64,000 nucleotides of DNA from Micromonospora chokoriensis (GTDB taxonomy: Bacteria; Actinomycetota; Actinomycetes; Mycobacteriales; Micromonosporaceae): the NCBI RefSeq assembly GCF_000718555.1, contig NZ_JOAN01000004.1:62001-126000 (forward strand), written 5' to 3'. Below, piece by piece: positions 20,563 to 29,640 of this stretch. The translations under genes and the position numbers were made by a program. The number at the start of each line of letters is the position of its first letter. Positions within the stretch are counted from its first letter, which is position 1. The notes beneath the pieces were generated by a model. It saw only the letters and a program-made list of their open reading frames with translations, was not told the DNA's origin and searched no databases.

Positions 20563-20872
20563 GTGTCCTCCCGACGGCCGGCGCGGTCCGGATCCTGCCG
20601 TCCCGGAAGCGCTTTGTGAAGCATCCACGGTAAGAGCGCCCACCTGACCGAGGCCAGAGGCCGACGGCGATGATCCGATCTAGACCGGAGCGGACGCGCT
20701 CGTGGCGCCATCTGTACCCCGTCGTCGACCGGCTGGACCCGATGGCGGCGCGAACAACTCGTGACAATTACCACGAGCGAGACGACGCAGGGCCCGCGCC
20801 GGCGTACGGCGCGGGCCCTGCGTACCGGCTCACCGGGAGGATCCCCCCTGGCCCTCCGGCGATCCGAGCGGA
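20563..20872. other. Intergenic region with terminator
   Basis: This 310-base stretch has no credible gene. Its left part holds the upstream region of the ligase gene and its right part holds the hairpin at 20785-20823 that ends the yceI transcript. Confidence 0.6.
20785..20823. terminator. Perfect 17-bp hairpin after the yceI gene
   Basis: ACGCAGGGCCCGCGCCG pairs completely with CGGCGCGGGCCCTGCGT around a 5-base loop. It lies 50 bases beyond the stop of the leftward yceI gene. There is no T run. Confidence 0.85.
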
Positions 20873-21454
20873 TCAGGCCTGACGGACGGCCTCGCCCTCG
20901 ATCTCGATCTTGATCTTGCGGCTGACCAGCACGCCCCCGGTCTCCAGGGCGACGTTCCAGGTCAGACCGAACGCCTCACGGTCGATCTCGGTGCTCGCGG
21001 AGAAGCCGAAGATGTCCTGGCCGAACGGGCTGCGGCCGACACCCTCGAACTCCACCTCCAGCTCGACCGGCTGGGTGACGCCCTTGATGGTCAGGTCACC
21101 GGTGAGCACGAACTCGTTGCCGCTACGGGACTTGACCCCGGTGCTGCGGAACTCGAGCGTCGGGAACTGCTCGGCGTCCAGGAACTCGGGGCTGCGCAGG
21201 TGCGCGTCCCGGTCGGCCTGGGTGGTGTCGATGCTGGCGGCCTGGATGGTCGCGGCGACCGACGACTGCAGCGGGTCCTCGGCGACGGTGATGGTGGCGG
21301 TCGCGTCGCTGAACTCACCGCGAACCTTGCTCACCATCATGTGCCGGGCAACGAAGCCGACCCGCTTGTGCGCCACGTCCAGCGCGTAGGTGCCGGCCGC
21401 CGGGATGACAAGGCCGTCCCAGTCGCGGGTAACCGCATCGATGCTGCTGGTCAT
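20873..21454 (-). CDS. YceI-family lipocalin-like protein
   Basis: This 193-residue protein matches the YceI family: GTYALDVAHKRVGFVARHMM at the N-terminus, LRSPEFLDAEQFP in the middle and GDLTIKGVTQPVELEVEF towards the end. YceI proteins form a lipocalin-like barrel that binds polyisoprenoids. There is no signal peptide, so this copy is probably cytoplasmic, as in other actinomycetes. ATG 21454 has GGAGG 8 bases upstream. It is divergent from a MarR regulator, which probably controls it. Confidence 0.92.
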   Translation of the reverse strand: MTSSIDAVTRDWDGLVIPAAGTYALDVAHKRVGFVARHMMVSKVRGEFSDATATITVAEDPLQSSVAATIQAASIDTTQADRDAHLRSPEFLDAEQFPTLEFRSTGVKSRSGNEFVLTGDLTIKGVTQPVELEVEFEGVGRSPFGQDIFGFSASTEIDREAFGLTWNVALETGGVLVSRKIKIEIEGEAVRQA

Positions 21455-21541
21455 GCTGCTGTCCTCCAGAAGAATGTTTAGTAGCCCAACGACTGCTTGA
21501 GCAAATATAACCGCAACAACATTCCCCGTGTCAAGTACTGC

Positions 21542-21556
21542 TATGATGAACGGGTG
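21542..21556 (+). promoter_or_regulatory. -10 element of a probable leaderless MarR transcript
   Basis: TATGAT (21542-21547) is a near-perfect -10 and ends 6 bases before GTG 21554. There is no Shine-Dalgarno. Transcription would start at or near the G of GTG. The AT-rich stretch 21498-21520 upstream is shared with the divergent yceI gene and is a likely MarR operator region. Confidence 0.65.
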
Positions 21557-22072
21557 ACCAACGTCTTCGACGATCCCCGGATCACCGCCGTCGGCCTGCT
21601 CTTCGAGGCACACGCCGGGCTGTCCGCCCGGTTCGATGCCCAACTAGAGGAGCACGGCCTCTCCGCGGTCGAGTTCGAGGTCATCACCCGACTGGCCCGC
21701 TCGCCGGGCAACCAACTACGCATGACCGATCTCGCCGCGCAGACCTCCCTGTCGACAAGCGGAGTGACGCGCGTGGTGGACCGGATGGAACGTGACGGGT
21801 TGCTCATGCGACGGGCCTGCCCGAACGACCGTCGCAGCTCGTACGCGGTGGTCACCGCAGCCGGGCTACAACGCCTGAACGAGACGCTACCCGGGCATCT
21901 GCAGATGATCGAGCAGTGGTTCACTGGCCAGCTCGACCCTGAGGCGCTGACGGCCCTCCTCGACGGGTTACGCCGGGTTCGCGACGCCGCGCATCCGTGT
22001 GCCACCGCCGGCAGCGACGACGTCGACCCGGAGCAGGCCGCCACTGCCGACAACGCCGCCCGACAGCACTGA
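21554..22072 (+). CDS. MarR-family transcriptional regulator
   Basis: This 172-residue winged-helix protein has the MarR core: LSAVEFEVITRLARSPG, LRMTDLAAQTSLSTSGVTRVVDRMERDGLL (recognition helix and wing) and PNDRRSSYAVVTAAG. An acidic Ala/Asp tail follows. It probably represses the divergent yceI gene and itself. The start is GTG 21554, supported by the leaderless promoter and domain alignment; TTG 21497 would add 19 unlikely residues. Confidence 0.92.
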   Translation: MTNVFDDPRITAVGLLFEAHAGLSARFDAQLEEHGLSAVEFEVITRLARSPGNQLRMTDLAAQTSLSTSGVTRVVDRMERDGLLMRRACPNDRRSSYAVVTAAGLQRLNETLPGHLQMIEQWFTGQLDPEALTALLDGLRRVRDAAHPCATAGSDDVDPEQAATADNAARQH

Positions 22073-22191
22073 GGCACCGGCAGAAAGACCGGCAGAACTG
22101 ACCTAGCCAAGCTGGATGATTCGGTCCAAGCAGACTTTCCGCCAGCGCGGCGGTGGCAGGCTTCCCGCACCGGGGATCACCGGGGGGTGAC

Positions 22192-22242
22192 GGCGCGGGC
22201 GATCAGCGAGGGGTAGCACCAAGGGGGCTCTTCGCCCGCGCC
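22192..22242. terminator. Possible hairpin between convergent genes
   Basis: GGCGCGGGCGA (22192-22202) and TCGCCCGCGCC (22232-22242) form an 11-bp perfect stem with a 29-base loop, between the MarR stop and the end of the large regulator gene. Confidence 0.5.
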
Positions 22243-22295
22243 ACTCCCGTCCCCGATCATCCTCGACCAGGCCCCGGGCTCCTGCTCCGTCGCAG

Positions 22296-24947
22296 CTACT
22301 GGGCTGCCGGCCCGCCCCGGGCGGCGGTCAGCGCATAGAGCAGTCCCGACTCCTGCGGCAGCAGTCGAATGCCGCTCTCCAGACAGGCCCGGTCCAGTCG
22401 ATCGAGTACCGCCGGGTCCGCGGTGCTCGCAGCCAGTCCCACCAGCGCCTCCACCACGTCGCGCCGATCCTGACCGGCATCGTCGGCGGCGGCGGCGAAC
22501 CACTCGGCAGCCAACTCCCGGTCACCCCGGTGCAGCGCCAGATTCCCCTCGATCAGCGCACAGAGCCCGGCCTCCGGCCCGCCCCAGGCCAGCGCCGCGT
22601 CATCCGAGCGCGGTCGCGGCACGGTCGGCCGCATCGGCAGGACCTCTACTCGCCCGGCCCGTAACTCGGTAAGCACCTCGGTCGCCTCCGCGACACGCCC
22701 GTCCTGAGCAAGCGCCAACCCGACGGTCCCGAGCACCCGGCGGCGGCGCCCGGGGTCACCCAGCTCGGACAAGGCCGCGATCGCCCTCCGGCCACGATCG
22801 ATGGCGTCCGCGTACCAGCCCTCCAGGCGGGCGACCTCGGCCCGATTGGCCCAGCCCAGCACCCGCAGTCGCGGCTCCCCACTCTCGCCGGCGAGTCGGT
22901 CCACCGCAGCGAGCCGGCGACGGGCCGCAGCCAGGTCGCCCGCGCGGATCTCGTGCCAGGCCAGGCTGTTCTGGGCCACCGCCAGGTCTCGGGTCCGACC
23001 GTTGCGGGCGGCCAACCGCAGCAGCGCCTCGGCCTGCTCGCGAGCCTCGTCCTGCCGCCCGACGGAGATCAACAGGGTGCCGAGGACGTTGCGTGCCTCC
23101 AACTCCCCGGTGACATCGCCGGCCTGCCGGAAGATGTCCAACGCCGCACGTGCCGTCGACAACTCCTCGGCACCCGCGCCGTGCTCGGCCGCGAGCCGGG
23201 CCACCCCGAGGGCGGCCCAGCCACGCAGAAGTGGATCGGCCTCGGCGGTTCGCGGGTCGGCCAGCAGTCGCCGCAGCCACTGCCGCCCGGCGACATCGCG
23301 CCCTCGGAACCGCCACCAGCGGGTCAGGCAGGCTGCCAACCGCAGCGCGGTCAACGGGTCGTCGGTGGCCGCGTGGGCCAGCGAAGAGCTGATGTCGCTG
23401 CTCATCTCGTCCAGCCGATGCACCGCATCCGGCAATCGGGGGCCGACCAGGTCGCTCGCGGTGCGTGCCACCAGGCGCGCGATGACCTCCGCATGCCGAC
23501 GCCGGATCCAGTTCAGCTCACCCCCACCGGCCGCCTGCTCGACGGCGTAGTCACGGACCGCGTCCAGCAGCCGGAACCGGAACGACCCGGTGCCGCGTAC
23601 GCTCAGCAGCCCCAACTCGACGAACCGATCGAGCAGCGGAACCGGATCGATCGCCACCGTGCCGTCCCGGTCGGCCTCGGCAGCGAGCATCTCCTCGGCC
23701 AACTCCACCGACCAGCGGTTGCCGAAGACGGCGAGTTGCCGCAGCGCGGCCCGCTCGTCCGGTGCCAGCAGGCGGTAGCTGAACGCCACCGCGTCCCGCA
23801 GGGTGACCGCGACCGCCGCCCGAGTGTCGGATCGGCTGGCCCGGCGGGTGAGCGCCTCCGATGCGTCCCAGCCCGGGTGGGCGGACGCGTCGGCAGGAGT
23901 GGCGAGGTCGAGCACCCGGTCGCCGTACCGTTCGAGCAGTTCGGTGAGGTCGAGGAGTCGACCTCGGGCGGCCATCAGCTCGATGGCCAACGGCAGCCCT
24001 CCCAACCGGCGCACCAACGCGGCGAGCGCCGGCAGCTCGGCGGGGGTGGGCGGCTCCCGGCGGACCTGGGCGAGCCGGGCGGTGAAGAGCGCGACCGCCG
24101 GCCACGATCCCAATGTCGAGGGTCCGGAGTGTTCGGCGTCCGGTGGTGGCACGTCGAGTGGCGCGACCGGCCAGACCCGCTCACCGGGTAACCCGACCGG
24201 GTGCCGCCCAGTGACCAGCACCCGCAGCGAGGGCAGGGCGCCGATGAGCCGGTGCAGGGTCGCGGCCACCGGGCCCGGGGAGCGCTCCACCGCGTCCATC
24301 ACCAGCAACGCCGGCCGCCCGGCTAGCAGGGCCACGAGTTCGGACAACCGCGCCACGCCGAGTACGGACATCGAGGCGGCGAGCACGTCCGGCCCGTCGG
24401 CACCCTCGCCGACCAGCACCCCGGCCACACCGGCCGGATGGGCGGAGGCCACCAGGTGCGCCACCGACGTCGCCAGGGCGGTCTTGCCGACGCCGGCCAG
24501 CCCGACGAGGCTCACCAACCGGGGCCCACGCTCCGCGGTCAGCATCTCGGCCAGCTCGGTGAGGTCGCGCTCCCGACCGATCAGCGCGACCGGTGGCGGG
24601 AGTGCGACCGGCGGGTCGGCGGGAGCGGCCGTCGACGTGGTGGTGCCGCTGACCGCGAACGTCGTCGAGGCGTCCGGCGGAGCCGATTCGGCACCACGAG
24701 CCGCAGCCAGGAACGCCGCCCGGCTGGTGCCGCTCAGCGCCAACGCCGCAGCGAGCAACTCGACAGTGGTGCGCTGTGGCCGCATCGACCGGCCGCGCTC
24801 CAGGTCACGCACCGTCCGCACACCCACCCCGGCCCGGGACGCCAGCTCGGCCTGGGTCAGGCCGGCGGCGCGTCGATGCCCGCGAAGCAGCTCCGGCAGG
24901 GTGGTACGACCAGCCGGGCTCCGCGACCGGTCATGATCCGGAGTCAT
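22296..24947 (-). CDS. XRE-NB-ARC-TPR transcriptional regulator (STAND ATPase)
   Basis: This 883-residue protein has an N-terminal XRE helix-turn-helix (~18-70: AGLTQAELASRAGVGVRTVRDLERG in two parts), then a STAND/NB-ARC ATPase with P-loop GLAGVGKT (149-156), a Walker B-like LLVMDAVE and the GLPLAIEL motif. The C-terminal half is helical TPR-type repeats. This build is typical of actinobacterial signal-transduction ATPases, in which nucleotide and ligand binding control DNA binding. The ATG at 24947 lacks a Shine-Dalgarno, and TACTCT lies 8 bases before it. Targets and ligand are unknown. Confidence 0.88.
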   Translation of the reverse strand: MTPDHDRSRSPAGRTTLPELLRGHRRAAGLTQAELASRAGVGVRTVRDLERGRSMRPQRTTVELLAAALALSGTSRAAFLAAARGAESAPPDASTTFAVSGTTTSTAAPADPPVALPPPVALIGRERDLTELAEMLTAERGPRLVSLVGLAGVGKTALATSVAHLVASAHPAGVAGVLVGEGADGPDVLAASMSVLGVARLSELVALLAGRPALLVMDAVERSPGPVAATLHRLIGALPSLRVLVTGRHPVGLPGERVWPVAPLDVPPPDAEHSGPSTLGSWPAVALFTARLAQVRREPPTPAELPALAALVRRLGGLPLAIELMAARGRLLDLTELLERYGDRVLDLATPADASAHPGWDASEALTRRASRSDTRAAVAVTLRDAVAFSYRLLAPDERAALRQLAVFGNRWSVELAEEMLAAEADRDGTVAIDPVPLLDRFVELGLLSVRGTGSFRFRLLDAVRDYAVEQAAGGGELNWIRRRHAEVIARLVARTASDLVGPRLPDAVHRLDEMSSDISSSLAHAATDDPLTALRLAACLTRWWRFRGRDVAGRQWLRRLLADPRTAEADPLLRGWAALGVARLAAEHGAGAEELSTARAALDIFRQAGDVTGELEARNVLGTLLISVGRQDEAREQAEALLRLAARNGRTRDLAVAQNSLAWHEIRAGDLAAARRRLAAVDRLAGESGEPRLRVLGWANRAEVARLEGWYADAIDRGRRAIAALSELGDPGRRRRVLGTVGLALAQDGRVAEATEVLTELRAGRVEVLPMRPTVPRPRSDDAALAWGGPEAGLCALIEGNLALHRGDRELAAEWFAAAADDAGQDRRDVVEALVGLAASTADPAVLDRLDRACLESGIRLLPQESGLLYALTAARGGPAAQ

Positions 24948-25080
24948 GGGCAGGAAGAGTACGGATCGACTACGACCATCGGCAGTCGAACGTCGGGCTA
25001 TTGACGCCCGCTCGCCGAAACCCGACAGCCGTCCGGACAACCCGCTCGGAACGACCGGTTGATCAGTGCGACAGAACCAC

Positions 25081-26229
<1,149 letters not shown>

Positions 26230-26251
26230 CTCATCCTCCTGTGTGGACGGT

Positions 26252-26280
26252 CCGCCCCGGTGCTCGTGACGCCGGGGCGG
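26252..26280. terminator. Intercistronic hairpin
   Basis: CCGCCCCGG and CCGGGGCGG form a perfect 9-bp stem with an 11-base loop between the carboxyltransferase and acyl-CoA dehydrogenase genes. It may attenuate or stabilise the shared transcript. Confidence 0.45.
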
Positions 26281-26307
26281 GTCGCTGTGCGTGCCCGGGA
26301 ACGACGG

Positions 26308-27840
26308 TCAGACCGGGGTGACGCCGTGTCGACGGCGGGAGAAGTGCCGATCCTTCGTACGCGCCGCCGCGAAGCGACGAACCAACTCGGTGCGCAGGTC
26401 GTGGGGCTCGACGATGGCGTCCACCACCAGCTCGCTGGCGAGCCGGACGACGTCGATGTCCTGCTCGTACTCGGCTCGCTTGGCGGCGACGAAGGCGGCC
26501 CGCTCGTCCTCGTCCGCAATGGCGGCGATCTTGTTGGCATAGACCGCGTTCACGGCGGCCTCGGCGCCCATCACCGCGATCTTCGCGGTCGGCAGCGCGA
26601 TCGTGGCGTCCGGCTCGAAGCCGGGACCGGCCATGGCGTAGAGGCCGGCACCGTACGCCTTGCGGACCACCACGCAGATCTTCGGCACGGTCGCCTCGGA
26701 GATCGCGGTGATCATCTTGGCGCCGTGCCGAATGATGCCCTGCTTCTCCACCGCACTGCCCACCATGAAGCCGGGCACGTCGCTGAGGAACAGCAGCGGC
26801 ACGTTGAACGCGTCGCAGAGCTGCACGAACCGGGTGGCCTTGTCGGCCGAGTCGACGAAGAGCACGCCGCCCTTGAACATCGAGTTGTTGCCGATTACGC
26901 CGACGACCTGCCCGTCGAGACGGCCGAAGCCGATGGTCAACTCCTTGGCCCAGAGCGCCTGGATCTCGAAGAACGAACCCTCGTCGAGCAGGCCCTTGAC
27001 GTACCGCCGCATGTCGAACGCCTGCCGTTCGCTGGCCGGCACCAGCGCGGCCAGGTCGACCTTCGCGGACGCGGCGACCGCCGGCGCGGTCGGCGGCGCT
27101 TGCGTCCAGTTCGCCGGCAGGTACGACAGGTAGGTCTTCACGACGTCGAGCGCGTCGGCTTCGGTCTTGCAGAGGAAGTGCCCCACGCCGGATTCGGCGG
27201 TGTGCACCTTGGCCCCGCCCATCGCCTCCAGGGTGGTCTTCTCGCCGGTGACCATCTCGACCATCCGGTCGGAGCCCAGATACATGCTCGCGTTGCCGTC
27301 GACCAGGGCCACCACGTCGCAGAACGCCGGGATGTACGCCCCACCGGCGGCGCTCGGACCGAACAGCGCGCAGACCTGCGGGATCGAGCCCGAGGCGCGG
27401 ACCTGGTTCCAGAAGATCTTGCCGGCACCACGACGGCCGGGGAAGAGATCGACCTGGTCGGTGATCCGGGCACCGGCCGAGTCGACCAGGTAGACCATCG
27501 GAACCCCGGCGCCGTACGCCCGCTCGATGATCCTGATGATCTTCTCGACGGTGCGGGCACCCCAACTGCCGGCCTTGACGGTGGAGTCGTTGGCCATCAG
27601 GCAGACCTGTCGGCCGTCGATCGTGGCGGTCCCGGTGACGACGCCGTCGGCGGGCAGCCCGTCGGCGAGCGCGTTGGCGTAGAGGCCGTCCTCGACGAAC
27701 GAGCCCTCGTCGACCAGGAGCGTGACCCGTTCACGTGCGAAGAGCTTGCCCTTGGCCGCGTTGGCCGCGTGATATTTGTCCGCGCCGCCGGACCGGGCCC
27801 GCTTGCGCAGCTGCTCCAGTGCCTCACCGTCGAGCGTCAC
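26308..27840 (-). CDS. Acyl-CoA carboxylase carboxyltransferase (beta) subunit, methylcrotonyl-CoA type
   Basis: This 510-residue enzyme has both halves of the carboxyltransferase fold. They include GGAYIPAFCDVV with the preceding FGPSAAGG oxyanion site, MFKGGVLFVDSADKATRF, FLSDVPGFMVGS and RKAYGAGLYAMAGP. It transfers CO2 from biotin to an acyl-CoA. Its cluster partners (HMG-CoA lyase, acyl-CoA dehydrogenase, biotin carboxylase) indicate 3-methylcrotonyl-CoA carboxylase of leucine degradation. It starts at GTG 27840 with GGAGGAG 5 bases upstream. A palindromic operator sits over its promoter. Confidence 0.88.
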   Translation of the reverse strand: MTLDGEALEQLRKRARSGGADKYHAANAAKGKLFARERVTLLVDEGSFVEDGLYANALADGLPADGVVTGTATIDGRQVCLMANDSTVKAGSWGARTVEKIIRIIERAYGAGVPMVYLVDSAGARITDQVDLFPGRRGAGKIFWNQVRASGSIPQVCALFGPSAAGGAYIPAFCDVVALVDGNASMYLGSDRMVEMVTGEKTTLEAMGGAKVHTAESGVGHFLCKTEADALDVVKTYLSYLPANWTQAPPTAPAVAASAKVDLAALVPASERQAFDMRRYVKGLLDEGSFFEIQALWAKELTIGFGRLDGQVVGVIGNNSMFKGGVLFVDSADKATRFVQLCDAFNVPLLFLSDVPGFMVGSAVEKQGIIRHGAKMITAISEATVPKICVVVRKAYGAGLYAMAGPGFEPDATIALPTAKIAVMGAEAAVNAVYANKIAAIADEDERAAFVAAKRAEYEQDIDVVRLASELVVDAIVEPHDLRTELVRRFAAARTKDRHFSRRRHGVTPV

Positions 27841-27866
27841 GCCGACTCCTCCGCCATACTGACCTG

Positions 27867-27882
27867 AACGATCGTTAGGCTA
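27867..27882 (-). promoter_or_regulatory. Palindromic operator next to a -10 element
   Basis: The perfect 10-base palindrome AACGATCGTT (27867-27876) directly follows, in the transcription direction, a -10-like TAGCCT (27877-27882 on the minus strand). A protein bound there would cover the transcript start of the carboxyltransferase operon. The TetR regulator at 31063-31662 is the obvious candidate; this is inference from context. Confidence 0.6.
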
Positions 27883-27945
27883 GCGCATCGACACGACTGT
27901 CGGCGACCTACGAGCGAACCAGACAGTTGAGTCGAGGGCAAGACA

Positions 27946-27975
27946 TTGAAAACAATGAATGAGTGTCGCTAGGCT
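27946..27975 (+). promoter_or_regulatory. Promoter of the snapalysin gene
   Basis: TTGAAA (27946-27951) and TAGGCT (27970-27975) are 18 bases apart, giving a predicted start near 27982 and a leader of about 27 bases. Confidence 0.65.
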
Positions 27976-28008
27976 CCTGGCACCCCTCCTCCCGGATTGG
28001 AGTCAGCG

Positions 28009-28569
28009 ATGACCTCACGACTCAATCGGCTCGCGGTCGCGTTGCTCGCGACGGCACTCGCCACCCTCGGCGTCACGGTCGCCAACCCGTCGCCCGCGTC
28101 CGCCGCCATGACCATCTGCTACAACACCAGCCAGGCAGGCAGTTACGCCGGCACCGCCAACCAGGCCGCCTCGATCTGGAACAACGCCACCGTCAACCTG
28201 ACGCTCTCCGCCAACTGCGGCTCCAACCTGCGCATCTACCAGATCACCGGCGGTGGCTCGTACGCCGTGCGGACCAGCCTCGGCAACGGCCGGGTCTACA
28301 TCGACACCCAGCAGGCCGCGCAGTACAGCCCCCTGCGGATCATGACGCACGAGATCGGGCACATCCTCGGCCTGCCGGACAACTACAACGGGAACTGCTC
28401 GCTGCTGATGTCCGGCGGCAGCGCCGGCACCAGCTGCACCAACCCGTACCCGAGCACCGCCGAGGCGAACCGGGTCAGCAACCTCTTCGCCGGCACGTTC
28501 AGCGCCACCGACCGCAGCGCGGACATCTTCCGCGACAGCTGGCCGAGCGCGCTCACCTCGGTTAGCTGA
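28009..28569 (+). CDS. Snapalysin-family secreted metalloprotease (M7)
   Basis: This 186-residue preprotein has a signal peptide ending at about residues 31-33 (PASAA). The mature enzyme carries the zinc signature H114-E115-xx-H118-xx-G-xx-D124 (THEIGHILGLPD), typical of the small neutral protease snapalysin. Four mature Cys (residues 37, 70, 130 and one near 144) could form two disulfides. ATG 28009 has GGAG upstream; a TTG at 27997 is less likely. It is isolated on the plus strand between two leftward catabolic operons and has no neighbouring LysR regulator of the kind linked to snapalysin in Streptomyces. Confidence 0.92.
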   Translation: MTSRLNRLAVALLATALATLGVTVANPSPASAAMTICYNTSQAGSYAGTANQAASIWNNATVNLTLSANCGSNLRIYQITGGGSYAVRTSLGNGRVYIDTQQAAQYSPLRIMTHEIGHILGLPDNYNGNCSLLMSGGSAGTSCTNPYPSTAEANRVSNLFAGTFSATDRSADIFRDSWPSALTSVS

Positions 28570-28582
28570 TCCACCTGGCACC

Positions 28583-28616
28583 ACGGAGGGGTCGGCACCT
28601 TCGCCGGCCCCTCCGT
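28583..28616. terminator. Bidirectional hairpin between convergent genes
   Basis: ACGGAGGGGTCGGC and GCCGGCCCCTCCGT pair over 14 positions (one G-T) with a 6-base loop, 13 bases after the snapalysin stop and 13 bases beyond the HMG-CoA lyase stop. Confidence 0.85.
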
Positions 28617-28629
28617 CGCGTCCGGACGG

Positions 28630-29550
28630 TCAGCTCGGCAGCGGCGTCAGCCGGGTACGCGGACCCGCCCGCAGCACACCGGACGGCAGCTTCTTGCCGA
28701 GCAACTCCTCGGCCAACTCGGCCGCCTCGATCAGGGCCGCCAGGTCGATGCCGGTGTCGATACCCATGTCGTGCAGCATGTGCACGGCCTCCTCGGTGGC
28801 CAGGTTGCCGCTCGCCCCCGGCGCGTACGGGCAGCCACCCAGCCCACCGACGCTGGCGTCGAACTCGGTCACCCCCAGCTCCAGCGCGGTCAGCAGGTTG
28901 GCCAACGCCGTACCCCGGGTGTTGTGGAAGTGCAGCAGCACCGGCACGTGCGCGTTGCGGTCGCGTACCGCGGTCAGCAGCTCGCGGACCCGACGCGGCG
29001 TGCCCATGCCGGTGGTGTCACCGAACGCGACCCGGTCCGCGCCGTCGCGGACGACCCGGTCCACGATCCCGGCCACCCGTTGCGGGTCGATGTCCCCCTC
29101 GTACGGGCAGCCGAAGCTGGTCGCCACGATCACCTCGACCCGCGCCGAAGCGCCGTGCAGCAGGTCGATCAGCTCGGCGATGTCGTCAAGCGACTCGGCG
29201 GTGGACCGGTTGACGTTGCGCCGGTTGTGCGTGTCGCTGGCCGAGACCACCACCTCGATCTCGGTGAACCCGGCGGCGAGCGCCCGTCGGGCACCCCGGG
29301 TGTTCGGCACCAGCGCCGAGTAACGCACCCCGTCGGCCTTCGCCGCCCGCTGCCACACCTCGTCGGCGTCGGCCATCTGCGGGATCGCCAACGGGTGCAC
29401 GAACGACACCGCCTCGATCCGGCGCACGCCGGTGCCGGAGAGCGCGTCGAGCAGCCGCACCTTGGCGTCGGTCGGGATCGGGTCCTCGTTCTGCAACCCG
29501 TCCCGCGGCCCAACCTCGCGGATGGAGACGGAATCTGGCAATTGGCTCAT
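28630..29550 (-). CDS. hmgL: Hydroxymethylglutaryl-CoA lyase
   Basis: This 306-residue TIM-barrel enzyme cleaves HMG-CoA to acetoacetate and acetyl-CoA, the last step of leucine degradation. It has GPRDGLQNE (14-22, metal and catalytic Arg/Asp), GVRRIEAVSFVHP, the metal-binding LHFHN (206-210) and the catalytic Cys240 in GGLGGCPYAPGASGN. GAGGTG precedes ATG 29550. It lies 90 bases after the biotin carboxylase gene on the same strand. Confidence 0.95.
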   Translation of the reverse strand: MSQLPDSVSIREVGPRDGLQNEDPIPTDAKVRLLDALSGTGVRRIEAVSFVHPLAIPQMADADEVWQRAAKADGVRYSALVPNTRGARRALAAGFTEIEVVVSASDTHNRRNVNRSTAESLDDIAELIDLLHGASARVEVIVATSFGCPYEGDIDPQRVAGIVDRVVRDGADRVAFGDTTGMGTPRRVRELLTAVRDRNAHVPVLLHFHNTRGTALANLLTALELGVTEFDASVGGLGGCPYAPGASGNLATEEAVHMLHDMGIDTGIDLAALIEAAELAEELLGKKLPSGVLRAGPRTRLTPLPS

Positions 29551-29640
29551 CGGTCACCTCGCTGTGACGTCGGATCGGGACAGTGTGTCGGGCGAACCAG
29601 TCTTGCCTCGCCGCCGAACGACTGTCGACGGCCTGGGCGG

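Noticed and set aside
27730..27745. Second parS-like site (GTTCACGTGCGA) inside the carboxyltransferase gene
   Set aside because: Only the CACGTG core and a few flanking bases match; too weak and coding.
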